A stretch of DNA of 54,141 nt, taken from positions 1 through 54,141 of the forward strand of contig CAKURL010000008.1 in the NCBI GenBank assembly GCA_934675685.1. Reading direction: 5' to 3'. Below the pieces are notes generated by a model. The model was given only the letters and a program-made list of their open reading frames with translations. It ran no database searches and was not told where the DNA came from. This DNA comes from an uncultured Candidatus Melainabacteria bacterium. Its GTDB lineage: Bacteria > Cyanobacteriota > Vampirovibrionia > Gastranaerophilales > Gastranaerophilaceae. The translations under genes were made by a program, and so were the position numbers. Below, one piece after another: positions 1 to 8,162 of the stretch. Position 1 is the stretch's first letter. Every line of letters starts with the position of its first letter.

Positions 1-963
1 CCCGTGCACATCGCCTTCATTCCGATTTTAATTCCGCCTTTAATCGGGCTTATGAATAAATTGAAGCTAGATAGAAGAGCGGTCGCTTGCACCTTGGCTT
101 TTGGCTTAAAAGCTCCATATATTGCAATCCCTGCCGGCTTTGGGCTCATTTTTCAAGGCTTGATTGCAGATAATTTGACTCAAAATGGCATGGTAACTTT
201 AAAAACGGATATCTGGAAAAGCTCTTGGGTTTTGGGCTTTGCGATGTTTTTAGCACTTTTGGTTGCGATTTTTGTAAGCTATAGAAAAGAAAGAATTTAC
301 AAAACCCAAGAAGAAGAAACTATAGTTCAAAATAAAGATTTAAAATTTAAAAAGAAACATTTTATAACCCTTTTAGGTGCCGTAATTACTCTAATTGTCC
401 AATTGGTGAGTGGTTCTTTGCCACTAGGGGCTCTGGTTGGGCTTATTGTGATTTTTGGTTTTAGAGCTGTTTCTCATAAAAACATGGACTTTTTAATTAA
501 CGAAGGCGTTGGGCTTATGGGCTATATCGCTTTTGTAATGCTTGTTTGCGCAGGCTATGCCCTTGTTTTAAAAGAAACAGGGGGGATTGATAGCTTGATG
601 AATTGGATTTTACCTTTGGTGGAACATTCAAAGCTTTTGGCTACTTTATCTATGCTTTTAATCGGGCTTTTAATCACAATAGGAATAGGTTCTTCCTTTG
701 GGACGATTCCGATTTTAGCGGTTTTATTTGTTCCTTTGTGCCAAAAGTTGGGCTTTAGTGCCCAAGCGACGATTATCCTTCTTTGCGCTTCGGCTGCCTT
801 AGGGGACGCGGGCTCTCCTGCTTCAGACACGACCTTAGGCCCCACAGCAGGGCTCAATGTGGACAACCAACACGACCACATAAAAGATACTTGTATTCCT
901 ACTTTTATTCATTTTAATTTAGCCTTAATTATCATGACTTTAATTGCAGTATTTTTATTTTAG
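1..963 (+). CDS. YuiF/NhaC-like cation or amino-acid antiporter, 5' truncated
   Basis: The reading frame is open from the first base, so the N-terminal part lies outside the window. The visible 320 residues hold about eight hydrophobic segments and a soluble basic/acidic linker near residues 95-120. The segments containing SSFGTIPILAVLF and GDAGSPASDTTLGPTAG, followed by NVDNQHDHIKDTC, are characteristic of the YuiF branch of the Na+/H+ antiporter (NhaC-like) superfamily. Substrate is uncertain: YuiF relatives are annotated both as sodium/proton antiporters and as amino-acid (histidine-type) transporters. It acts in the cytoplasmic membrane. The stop lies 38 bases before def, which has its own promoter. 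Family assignment is firm; substrate is not. Confidence 0.8.
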   Translation, partial: PVHIAFIPILIPPLIGLMNKLKLDRRAVACTLAFGLKAPYIAIPAGFGLIFQGLIADNLTQNGMVTLKTDIWKSSWVLGFAMFLALLVAIFVSYRKERIYKTQEEETIVQNKDLKFKKKHFITLLGAVITLIVQLVSGSLPLGALVGLIVIFGFRAVSHKNMDFLINEGVGLMGYIAFVMLVCAGYALVLKETGGIDSLMNWILPLVEHSKLLATLSMLLIGLLITIGIGSSFGTIPILAVLFVPLCQKLGFSAQATIILLCASAALGDAGSPASDTTLGPTAGLNVDNQHDHIKDTCIPTFIHFNLALIIMTLIAVFLF

Positions 964-966
964 TGT

Positions 967-995
967 TTGTTTATCGGGCTAAATTATGCTAATAT
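967..995 (+). promoter_or_regulatory. Promoter of def (leaderless geometry)
   Basis: TTGTTT at 967-972, a 17-base spacer and TAATAT at 990-995. Six bases separate the -10 box from the ATG at 1002, so the predicted transcript start is the A of the start codon. There is no convincing Shine-Dalgarno sequence. Confidence 0.55.
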
Positions 996-1001
996 CTAGG
1001 T

Positions 1002-1619
1002 ATGTCTATATTAAAAATTATTGAATACGGAAACCCATTATTAAGGGAACAATCAAAAGAAGTTGGAAAAATTTCCAAAAAAGTTAAAAATTTAATCACA
1101 GATATGCTAGAAACAATGTACCACGCAAATGGCGTTGGGCTTGCTGCTGTGCAAGTCGGGGTGTTGTCTAGGATTTTTGTAATCGACGTTTCAGACCCAA
1201 ATGGGCCAATAAACCCTCAAATTTTTATTAACCCAAAAATTATCAAAAAATCTGGAGCAATAAATAGCTACGAGGGCTGTTTGAGCTTTCCTAAAGCTTA
1301 TACAAATTCAAGACGTTATAAAAATGTCACAGTAAAAGCGCTCGATATAAATGGAAGGTCATTTATCAAAGAAGCGAAAGATGGCGAGCTTTTGGCGCGC
1401 GCAATTCAACACGAATTCGACCATTTAGATGGCAAACTTTTTATCGACCATTGCAGAAACAGATTTGAAGCAAATGAAGTTTTGAAAAAATATAATTTGC
1501 CTGCAATTGAAGAAGATAAATTAATCGATGAAGACTTCTTAGAAGAAGAAATTGTGGAATTTGAGAAAAATCACCCCAAAGAAGTCGAAGAACAAAGAAA
1601 AGAGCAAATGGGCGAATAA
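1002..1619 (+). CDS. def: Peptide deformylase
   Basis: Metalloenzyme that removes the formyl group from the N-terminal methionine of new proteins. All three family motifs are visible: GVGLAAVQ (residues 44-51), EGCLS (91-95, metal-binding Cys) and HEFDH (137-141, two metal-binding His and the catalytic Glu). At 205 residues it is slightly longer than usual because of an acidic C-terminal tail (residues ~170-205). The ATG at 1002 gives the normal N terminus. It is followed after one base by fmt, whose product does the opposite reaction on initiator tRNA; def-fmt pairing is classical. Confidence 0.97.
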   Translation: MSILKIIEYGNPLLREQSKEVGKISKKVKNLITDMLETMYHANGVGLAAVQVGVLSRIFVIDVSDPNGPINPQIFINPKIIKKSGAINSYEGCLSFPKAYTNSRRYKNVTVKALDINGRSFIKEAKDGELLARAIQHEFDHLDGKLFIDHCRNRFEANEVLKKYNLPAIEEDKLIDEDFLEEEIVEFEKNHPKEVEEQRKEQMGE

Positions 1620-1620
1620 T

Positions 1621-2598
1621 ATGGAAGATAAACTAAAAAACAAAATAAAAGTAGTCTTTTTGGCAACGCCAGATATTGCTCTTGAAAGCTTCAAATTTTT
1701 CATAAATTCCCCTGATTACGATGTTCAAGCTCTTGTGACTCAAAAAGCAAAAGCTCAAAACAGGGGTAAAAAAATAGTCGAAAGAAACATAACAAAATTG
1801 GCAAAAGAAAACAATATATTGGTTTTTGAGCCTGATAGAATTTCAAAAAGCCCTGAAGTTATTGAAGAGTTAAAGAAAATGGAGCCGGATTTTCTTGTGA
1901 CTTTTGCTTTCGGGCAAATTTTGTCTCAAGAAGTGATTGATATTCCAAAATTCAATACGATAAACCTCCACGCTAGCTTGTTGCCTAAATATCGTGGGGC
2001 GAACCCAATTAGCCAATCAATAGTGGAAGGGGAAAAAGAAACCGGAATTACAACTATGAAGACAGTTTTGGAACTGGATAAAGGCGACATTTGCCTTCAA
2101 GAAAAGATTGAAATTCCATTTGAGATGAATGTAATTGAATTAATGGAAAAAATTTCTTTTCTTAGCCCAGATTTATTAGATAAAACTTTAAAAGGCTTGT
2201 ATAATGGCACTTTAAAATCAATCTGCCAAGACGATTCTAAAGCAACTTTTACAAAGAAAATTAAAAAAGAAGAAAAAGAAATCGATTGGAAAACAAACAA
2301 CATTTGCCTTCACAATAAAATCAGAGGAATGTATAAAATAAATACAAATCACACAAGATTTAACAACAAATTAATTCAAATTATAAAAACTTCTTGCCCA
2401 GATTGCCTTGAAGGCACAAATGTTCGCACAAATTGCGGCGAAATTTTAGAAATTTCCAAAAAAGGAATTTTAGTGAAATGCCAAGAAGGAAATATTTTGA
2501 TTGAAAAATTAAAGCCGGAAGGAAAAGGCGAGATAAACGCTTTCGATTGGGCAAACGGAGCAAGGATTAAAGTCGGAGATTGTTTTCAAGGAGCATAA
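1621..2598 (+). CDS. fmt: Methionyl-tRNA formyltransferase
   Basis: Transfers a formyl group from 10-formyl-tetrahydrofolate to initiator Met-tRNA. The N-terminal formyltransferase domain contains HASLLPKYRGANPI (residues 117-130) and the catalytic set Asn115, His117 and Asp153 in the expected order; the C-terminal ~110 residues are the tRNA-binding beta-barrel. The frame is open upstream to 1552, but that would overlap def. The ATG at 1621, directly after the def stop, gives the expected N terminus (MEDKLKNKIKVVFLATPD). Length 325 residues is normal. Second gene of a def-fmt-aroH-M16-M16 run with gaps of 1-23 bases. Confidence 0.96.
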   Translation: MEDKLKNKIKVVFLATPDIALESFKFFINSPDYDVQALVTQKAKAQNRGKKIVERNITKLAKENNILVFEPDRISKSPEVIEELKKMEPDFLVTFAFGQILSQEVIDIPKFNTINLHASLLPKYRGANPISQSIVEGEKETGITTMKTVLELDKGDICLQEKIEIPFEMNVIELMEKISFLSPDLLDKTLKGLYNGTLKSICQDDSKATFTKKIKKEEKEIDWKTNNICLHNKIRGMYKINTNHTRFNNKLIQIIKTSCPDCLEGTNVRTNCGEILEISKKGILVKCQEGNILIEKLKPEGKGEINAFDWANGARIKVGDCFQGA

Positions 2599-2599
2599 A

Positions 2600-2959
2600 A
2601 TGACTTCAAGAGGAATTAGAGGGGCAATTACATTAGCTTCTAACACAAAAGAAGAAGTAAAAAATGCAACAATTGAGCTTTTAGAGGAAATGTTAAAAGC
2701 AAACGAAATCAACCCAAAAGACATCGCTTTTGCTATTTTTACCGTGAGCCCTGATATAAATGCAGATTTTCCTGCAAAATATGCAAGGGAGTTTTGTGGC
2801 TTTAATTTAGTCCCTATGATGTGCTATTTTGAAATGGACGTCCAAGGCGCAATTAAGAAGTGTTTAAGAGTTTTGCTCAATGTGAACACTTCAAAAACCC
2901 AAGAAGAAATTAAACATATTTACTTAAAAGAAGCAAAAAAATTGAGACAAGATTTATAA
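2600..2959 (+). CDS. aroH: Chorismate mutase, AroH class
   Basis: Rearranges chorismate to prephenate for phenylalanine and tyrosine synthesis. The 119-residue protein is a single AroH-type (trimeric alpha/beta) domain rather than the all-helical AroQ type. Visible signatures are RGIRGAIT near the start (Arg of the B. subtilis type active site), DINADFPAKYAR, the VPMMCYFEMDV strand with the active-site Glu, and KKCLRVLL with the second active-site Arg; the tail ends HIYLKEAKKLRQDL. A good AAGGAG lies inside the fmt end just upstream of the ATG. It is unusual company for def-fmt but very tightly packed with it. Confidence 0.95.
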   Translation: MTSRGIRGAITLASNTKEEVKNATIELLEEMLKANEINPKDIAFAIFTVSPDINADFPAKYAREFCGFNLVPMMCYFEMDVQGAIKKCLRVLLNVNTSKTQEEIKHIYLKEAKKLRQDL

Positions 2960-2982
2960 AATATTTTACAAAGGAAATAAAA

Positions 2983-4323
2983 ATGACAGCAGAAGTAGTT
3001 AATATTAAAGAGGTTAATTACCCTTACCTTGAAAAACCTTTGAAAGTTGTGACTTTTTCAAATGGGCATACTCTTATTTTGGCGTATAAAAAAAGCCCTA
3101 TTGTAAATGTCTCTTCTTGGGTGAAAACAGGTTCCATTAACGAAAACAACGAGAATAATGGCGTTTCTCATTTTGTCGAACACTTGCTTTTCAAAGGAAC
3201 AACAAAATATAAAGCAGGCATGTTTGATAAAACCATGGAAAGAAATGGTGGCTTAATCAACGCTGCGACTTGGAAAGACTACACTTTCTATTATATAAAT
3301 ATTCCAAAAGAAAATTTTGAAATCGCATTTTCGATGCATGCGGATATGATGACAGATGCACTTTTCCCAATAGAAGAAATAGGTCCGGCTTTCGACCCAA
3401 AAGGAAAAGCTCCAGAAGACAAAAGAGAAAGATATGTTGTAATTGAAGAGATTAAAATGGGCCAAGACAACAATTGGAGAAAGATTTATAAAAATCTTAA
3501 TTCAATCATGTACGATTCTCACCCATACAAAAGAGAAGTCATTGGCACAAAAGAAATCATCGCAAACATCTCTCAAGAAGAAATTGCAAGGTATTATAAA
3601 ACTTTCTATACCCCAGAAAATATAACTACAATCGTAGCAGGAGACATTGAAGAAAACCTTGTAATCGAGCTTGCTAAAAAAGAATTTAAATTTAAAGATA
3701 ATAAAGATATTAAAAAGTGTGTTCCGGACAAAAGAACGCCTGAAACAAAAATAAAAAATCCAAAGACAATTGTGGATTATTCAAATGTCCAAGCAGGCTA
3801 TTTGATGATGGGTGCGCTGTGCGACAAGGCAAATAACTTAAAAGAAACAATAGCTCTTGATGTGATTTCTACAATCTTAGGGGACGGCAAAAGCTCTAGG
3901 TTATATAGAGATTTGATTGAACATGAAAAAAATCCTTATGTTTTTCAAATCGAAACTTCGCACTACCAATTTAAAGAAGGCGACAATTTCTTCATTGAAG
4001 CTTGTTTTGAGCCAAAAGAAAAAGATAAATTGCTAGAAGAAATCAAAAAGCAATTGTTGAATTTAGAAAAAATAGATAAAGAAGAGCTCGAAAAAGCGAA
4101 AAAAAGAACAAAAGTCGATTTTGCAAGAGAAGCAGAAATGGTCTCGACCATAGCAGACGCAATAGGCCATTATGTCACTGTTTTAGGCGACGTTGAGCTT
4201 GTGGATAAATTCCTTAAAACCTTAGATGAAATTGATTGCAATTATATTGAAGAAATTGCAAAAAAATATCTAAACCCAGAATTTATGTCTATCAGCCTAC
4301 TTTTGCCAGAAGGAGAAAAGTAA
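2983..4323 (+). CDS. M16 family zinc metallopeptidase, catalytic subunit
   Basis: Processing-peptidase-like protein of the insulinase/pitrilysin family. The inverted zinc motif HFVEH is at residues 63-67 and the third ligand Glu is in VVIEEIKMGQ (residues ~153-161). A 15-20 residue insert (GPAFDPKGKAPEDKRER) just before it makes the spacing longer than usual. Length 446 residues matches one-subunit bacterial forms. There is no signal peptide, so it is predicted to be cytoplasmic unless exported otherwise. AAGGA precedes the ATG. The next gene, two bases after the stop, encodes a non-catalytic M16 partner, as in heterodimeric M16B peptidases. The natural substrate is unknown. Confidence 0.92.
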   Translation: MTAEVVNIKEVNYPYLEKPLKVVTFSNGHTLILAYKKSPIVNVSSWVKTGSINENNENNGVSHFVEHLLFKGTTKYKAGMFDKTMERNGGLINAATWKDYTFYYINIPKENFEIAFSMHADMMTDALFPIEEIGPAFDPKGKAPEDKRERYVVIEEIKMGQDNNWRKIYKNLNSIMYDSHPYKREVIGTKEIIANISQEEIARYYKTFYTPENITTIVAGDIEENLVIELAKKEFKFKDNKDIKKCVPDKRTPETKIKNPKTIVDYSNVQAGYLMMGALCDKANNLKETIALDVISTILGDGKSSRLYRDLIEHEKNPYVFQIETSHYQFKEGDNFFIEACFEPKEKDKLLEEIKKQLLNLEKIDKEELEKAKKRTKVDFAREAEMVSTIADAIGHYVTVLGDVELVDKFLKTLDEIDCNYIEEIAKKYLNPEFMSISLLLPEGEK

Positions 4324-4324
4324 A

Positions 4325-5566
4325 ATGGAAATTTTAAAAAGAAATAATATAAATATTTTGCTTGAAAAAGCGCCAAAGACTCCAAGGACAAGCTTTGATA
4401 TATTTTTCAAAATGATGAAGCCTGAAAAATATTTTGGGTTAGCTTTTCTTTTTTCTCGTTTGCTTTTGCAAGGGACTAAAAACTACAGCGCAAGCGAGCT
4501 TGCTTTGGAATTTGAAAAAGAATGTATTGAAATTTCAATCAAAGCAAAAAGAGATTATTTTAAAATCTCGATGGAATTTTTAAACGAAGATTTTAAAAAA
4601 GCGCTTGAATTATTAAGAGAAATCCTTTTGAATTCGACTTTTGAAGAATTGGAAAAAGAAGTTGTAAAAGTCAAAGGCGAGCTTGTCTCAGACTTAGATG
4701 ACGCAAGGGCAAAGCTTATGGATACTTATTCTGGTAATGTCTTTAAAGACCACCATTATGGTTGCTCTAACACTAAAATTTTAGAAAATATCGATAAAAT
4801 CACAAAAAAAGATATCGAAGAAATTAAAGAAGAATTGTTCAAAAGCCCAAGCGCAGTCGTTCTTGTGGGCGATTTTAAAGACGAAGAGAAGTTGTTAGAT
4901 GAAATCACATCTAACCTCGATTTCTTAAAAGAAACGAAAGAAACAATTAAAATCGACGAAATTGAAAAAATTTCAACAGACTTTAGAAAAGAAGATGAAT
5001 TTATCTGGATTTCAAAGAATGACGCAAAACAAGCGCAAATCATGCAAGGTTGCATTTTAGAGTCTTATGACTCTCCAAAATGCGCGATTTACACTCTTTT
5101 AAATGAAATCTATGGCTCCTTGGGGCTTTCAAGCAGGCTTTTTGTAAATTTAAGAGACAAACAAGGGCTCGCTTATGCCGTTCGAAGCAGATATGAAAAA
5201 TTTTCAAAATGCGCACTATTTTCTATGTATATAGGGACTTCTCCAAAAAATATTCAAAAATGCATTGATGGCTTCAAAGAAGAACTTCAAAAAATCGTGG
5301 ATACCCCCGTTTTAGAAGAAGAATTGGAAGGCGCTAAAAAAAGTTTGTCCGGAAAATTGAAACATTGTTCTCAAACAAATGCGCAAAATTCAGATATTGC
5401 AGGATATGACTATATCACAGGCCTTGGCTTAGGTCATAGCGAAAAATTCTTAAAAGAAATTTATAAAGTAAATGCTAAAGATATTTCAAAAGCCGCAAAA
5501 GAAATAATTGAAAAGCCAAAGCTTTTGGTGATTATTGCTCCTGATGAATATAAAATAAATCCTTAG
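4325..5566 (+). CDS. M16 family peptidase-like protein, non-catalytic subunit
   Basis: Homologous in fold to the preceding gene: the C-terminal M16 signature LRDKQGLAYAVRSRYE is present (residues ~276-291). The zinc-binding HxxEH is absent; the corresponding segment reads AFLFSRLLLQGT. In M16B heterodimers one subunit carries the zinc site and the other supplies the Arg/Tyr substrate-binding pair, which is what this arrangement shows. 413 residues, no signal peptide. Translation probably depends on the upstream gene (stop and start separated by one base). It is the last gene before a strong hairpin terminator. Confidence 0.9.
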   Translation: MEILKRNNINILLEKAPKTPRTSFDIFFKMMKPEKYFGLAFLFSRLLLQGTKNYSASELALEFEKECIEISIKAKRDYFKISMEFLNEDFKKALELLREILLNSTFEELEKEVVKVKGELVSDLDDARAKLMDTYSGNVFKDHHYGCSNTKILENIDKITKKDIEEIKEELFKSPSAVVLVGDFKDEEKLLDEITSNLDFLKETKETIKIDEIEKISTDFRKEDEFIWISKNDAKQAQIMQGCILESYDSPKCAIYTLLNEIYGSLGLSSRLFVNLRDKQGLAYAVRSRYEKFSKCALFSMYIGTSPKNIQKCIDGFKEELQKIVDTPVLEEELEGAKKSLSGKLKHCSQTNAQNSDIAGYDYITGLGLGHSEKFLKEIYKVNAKDISKAAKEIIEKPKLLVIIAPDEYKINP

Positions 5567-5582
5567 AAAATAAGTTATAAAT

Positions 5583-5622
5583 AAAAAAGAGGCCTTAATT
5601 TTTTTTAAGACCTCTTTTTTAA
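5583..5622. terminator. Bidirectional rho-independent terminator
   Basis: Stem of about 14 pairs (one G-U) formed by AAAAAAGAGGCCTTAA and TTAAGACCTCTTTTTT, with runs of T on both strands. It separates the convergent M16 operon and serC. Confidence 0.85.
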
Positions 5623-5635
5623 GTTTTTATTTTTC

Positions 5636-6742
5636 TTATGCGTTTTCTTTTTCGAATTTTGTCATAAAGTCAACAAGCGCTTGAACGCCTTCGATTGGCA
5701 TTGCATTATAAATAGAAGCTCTCATGCCGCCCACGGTTCTGTGGCCTTTTAATTGTAAAAGCCCAGCTTTTGTGGATTCTTCGATGAATTTTTTGTCTAA
5801 TTCGTCATTTCCTGTCACAAAAGGCACATTCATCAAAGAGCGAGAAGCTTTTTCTACTGTTCCTTTGAACATTTTTGAATTATCAAGAAAATCATACAAA
5901 ATGCGCGCTTTCTTTTCATTTAATTCTTTCATTTTTTCTAAACCGCCCATTTTTTTAAGCCACTTAAACACCAAGCCGCAAATATAAATTCCGTAAGCCG
6001 GAGGAGTATTATACAGGCTATCTTTGTCTGCGTGGATTTTATAATTCAACATAGTAGGGCACCAAGAAGGAAGTTCTTCTTCTGATTTCAATAAATCTTC
6101 TCTGATGATTACGATTTGAACGCCCGCAGGGCCAACATTTTTTTGAACCCCTGCAAAAATAAGCCCATATTTAGAAACATCAACAGGCTCGGACAAAAAG
6201 CAAGATGACATATCGGAAACTAAAATTTTACCTTTTGTGTTTGGCAAAGTGTGGAATTTTGTTCCATAGATTGTGTTGTTTTCGCAAATATAGACATAAT
6301 CAGCATTTTTTGAGATTTCTAAATCGCTGCAATCAGGGATATATGAGAAATTTTTGTCCTCTGAAGAAGCGATTTTATTTATTTTTCCATATTTTTGAGC
6401 TTCTTTATAAGCTTTTTTAGCCCATTGGCCGGTCACAATATAATCTGCTTCGCCATTTTCTTTTTTTAAAAGGTTGATTGGAACCATGGAAAATTGCAAA
6501 TGAGCTCCGCCTTGCAAGAATAAGACTTTATAGTTTTCAGGAATATTCATTAATTCTCTTAGGTCTTTTTCTGCGGTTTTGATGATATTGTCATAGATTT
6601 TGGAGCGGTGGGACATTTCCATAACGCTCATACCGGAATTTTGGTAGTTCATCATATCATCTCTTGCGCTTTCCAACACTTCAACAGGTAAAACTGCAGG
6701 CCCTGCCGAAAAATTAAAGGCTCTATTGTATTTATTTTCCAT
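5636..6742 (-). CDS. serC: Phosphoserine aminotransferase
   Basis: PLP enzyme converting 3-phosphohydroxypyruvate and glutamate to phosphoserine, the second step of serine synthesis. It starts with the typical FNFSAGPAVLP, has the GQWAKKA phosphate/PLP loop near residue 105 and the PLP lysine at ~201 in FAGVQKNVGPAG. 368 residues is the normal length. The frame is open for 19 more codons upstream, but a perfect GGAGG lies just before the ATG at 6742, which also gives the family N terminus. Single gene on the minus strand, with a hairpin upstream (end of the microprotein gene) and one downstream. Confidence 0.97.
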   Translation of the reverse strand: MENKYNRAFNFSAGPAVLPVEVLESARDDMMNYQNSGMSVMEMSHRSKIYDNIIKTAEKDLRELMNIPENYKVLFLQGGAHLQFSMVPINLLKKENGEADYIVTGQWAKKAYKEAQKYGKINKIASSEDKNFSYIPDCSDLEISKNADYVYICENNTIYGTKFHTLPNTKGKILVSDMSSCFLSEPVDVSKYGLIFAGVQKNVGPAGVQIVIIREDLLKSEEELPSWCPTMLNYKIHADKDSLYNTPPAYGIYICGLVFKWLKKMGGLEKMKELNEKKARILYDFLDNSKMFKGTVEKASRSLMNVPFVTGNDELDKKFIEESTKAGLLQLKGHRTVGGMRASIYNAMPIEGVQALVDFMTKFEKENA

Positions 6743-6797
6743 TTTTCCTCCCCTTTTTTCTTTTAAATTCATTATATTATAAATATCTTTTAAAAAC

Positions 6798-6838
6798 AAA
6801 AATCAAGAGCTCTCAAAAATTTAAGAGCTCTTGATTTT
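6798..6838 (-). terminator. Rho-independent terminator of the microprotein gene
   Basis: Inverted repeat AAAATCAAGAGCTCT / AGAGCTCTTGATTTT followed on the minus strand by a T-rich tract. The 5' arm overlaps the stop codon of the small gene at 6837-6974. Confidence 0.75.
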
Positions 6839-6974
6839 AATTCATAAAGCTTGAAACAACTGCCATTACAATTGTTAAACCAATTGTATAGAACAAAGGA
6901 AAAGCGACATCGGAACATAAGCCCAAAAAGTGCCCTTGCTCTTGCGGAGTTGAAGCAATTTTTTCTTCGTTCAT
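6837..6974 (-). CDS. 45-residue single-pass membrane microprotein
   Basis: Unrecognised small protein. An AAGGAGAG ribosome-binding site sits seven to eight bases before the ATG at 6974, and a terminator hairpin begins at the stop codon, so the gene forms a complete small transcription unit. The N-terminal ~25 residues are polar (MNEEKIASTPQEQGHF) and the C-terminal half is one hydrophobic segment (PLFYTIGLTIVMAVVSSF), giving a predicted N-in or tail-anchored membrane protein. It lies between serC and a secreted protein gene. No function can be assigned. The signal-to-ORF fit is good, but homologues would be needed to be sure it is translated. Confidence 0.6.
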   Translation of the reverse strand: MNEEKIASTPQEQGHFLGLCSDVAFPLFYTIGLTIVMAVVSSFMN

Positions 6975-7013
6975 TATTCTCTCCTTTTTTATTAAATACT
7001 AAAAAATAGTATT

Positions 7014-7364
7014 TTAAGGAGCGCGAATATTGTTAGCATTAGGAGCGCTTTTTGATGGGAATAATTGGGAGAACCCATAAAAGCGATATGAAATTTTGTT
7101 TTTATTTAATGAAAAATTGTTTTCTGAAGCCAAAAATGGGTGATAAGGCGAAGTCTTGTTTGAAATTTGGATTTTTTTGTTTTGGCTTGTTGTAAAGTGC
7201 GCATTTTCTTTTCTTGTGTTGAAAATTTCGCCATTAGTTTTTTGTGCTTCTATTGTGAATGTTTTTGTTGCAGAAAAGTTTTCAATTTCGTTTGCCAGTA
7301 GCTTGCCCGAGATTGAAACTAAAAATAAAAATACTATAAAAAATATTTTTAAAAATTTCTTCAC
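7014..7364 (-). CDS. Small secreted protein of unknown function
   Basis: The protein begins MKKFLKIFFIVFLFLVSIS, a textbook Sec signal peptide, probably cleaved after KLLA. About 95 residues remain, rich in Asn, Ser and Lys with no recognisable domain. The frame continues to an ATG at 7373. I prefer the GTG at 7364 because it gives the MKK start of the signal peptide and lies seven bases after a perfect TATAAT (7372-7377), which itself overlaps the upstream ATG. The mature part looks poorly structured; function unknown. Divergent from the histidine kinase. Confidence 0.6.
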   Translation of the reverse strand: MKKFLKIFFIVFLFLVSISGKLLANEIENFSATKTFTIEAQKTNGEIFNTRKENAHFTTSQNKKIQISNKTSPYHPFLASENNFSLNKNKISYRFYGFSQLFPSKSAPNANNIRAP

Positions 7365-7371
7365 GTGGCTC

Positions 7372-7377
7372 ATTATA
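7372..7377 (-). promoter_or_regulatory. -10 box of the secreted-protein gene
   Basis: TATAAT on the minus strand, overlapping the first possible ATG at 7373. The predicted transcript start falls next to the GTG at 7364. Confidence 0.45.
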
Positions 7378-7400
7378 GCATAAAAATATTTTATTTAAAG

Positions 7401-7406
7401 TATAAT
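7401..7406 (+). promoter_or_regulatory. -10 box of the histidine kinase gene (leaderless geometry)
   Basis: TATAAT exactly six bases before the ATG at 7413. No good -35 box is visible and no Shine-Dalgarno sequence fits between. Confidence 0.5.
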
Positions 7407-7412
7407 AAAGCT

Positions 7413-8147
7413 ATGAATGAAAAAAAGACTATTGAAGAAGAATTCATCTCGACTTTGTCGCATGAAATAAGGACGCCTTTGACGAGCATTAAAGGCTTTT
7501 CTCAGACTATGCTTGGAGCATGGGACAAGATAGACGACGAAAAAAAGAAAGAATTTTTAAAAATTATCTTAGAACAATCTCAAAGGTTGATTAACCTAGT
7601 GGAAAATGTTTTGAATGTGGCAAAGCTAGATAGCAACAATTCTGGCGTGATTTTGTCTAAGGTTGATATTTTGGCTCTTGTGAAAAATTGCGTAAATATT
7701 GTTCAAATAAATAACAAAGATTTTTCTTTCTTAATAAAAGAGCCTAAAAACAATCTTTTTTCCCTCTGTGACCAAGATAAAACTCAGCAAATTGTTTTGA
7801 ATATCTTGGATAATGCTGTGAAATATTCGAAAAATTCTTCTAAGGTCGAAATAAAGCTCGAAAACAAAGGAGATTTCAACTTAATTTCCATTAAAAATTA
7901 TGGAAGTTATTTAGAAAAAGAAGAGCAAGAAAAAATATTTGAGAAATTTTATAGAGTCGATTCATATATAAAATCTTCGACACAAGGAAGTGGGCTTGGG
8001 CTTTATATCGCAAAAAACCTTGCAGAAAAAATGCAAGGAGACATTTTGGTCAATTCTTCAAAAGAGGAAAATTTTTGCGAAATGATAGTGAAGCTTCCTA
8101 TCTATAATGTTGAAAAAATGACAAAAAATATAAAATTAAAAGATTAA
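7413..8147 (+). CDS. Sensor histidine kinase without a membrane or sensor domain
   Basis: The 244-residue protein consists of little more than the kinase core. The HisKA phospho-acceptor box is STLSHEIRTPLTS (His17), the N box QIVLNILDNAVKYS, the F box EKFYRVD and the G box GSGLGLYIAKNLAEKM. There is no transmembrane segment or PAS/GAF domain, so it is cytoplasmic and must receive its signal through a partner. The frame is open upstream to 7365, but the ATG at 7413 fits the promoter. The next gene, 15 bases downstream, is a two-receiver regulator and the likely phosphorylation partner. Confidence 0.93.
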   Translation: MNEKKTIEEEFISTLSHEIRTPLTSIKGFSQTMLGAWDKIDDEKKKEFLKIILEQSQRLINLVENVLNVAKLDSNNSGVILSKVDILALVKNCVNIVQINNKDFSFLIKEPKNNLFSLCDQDKTQQIVLNILDNAVKYSKNSSKVEIKLENKGDFNLISIKNYGSYLEKEEQEKIFEKFYRVDSYIKSSTQGSGLGLYIAKNLAEKMQGDILVNSSKEENFCEMIVKLPIYNVEKMTKNIKLKD

Positions 8148-8162
8148 ATCTAAGGGAAAAAA

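Noticed and set aside
6988..7016. AAATACTA/TAGTATTT inverted repeat as terminator of the secreted-protein gene
   Set aside because: The stem is AT-only and is followed on the minus strand by A, not T, so it is too weak to call.
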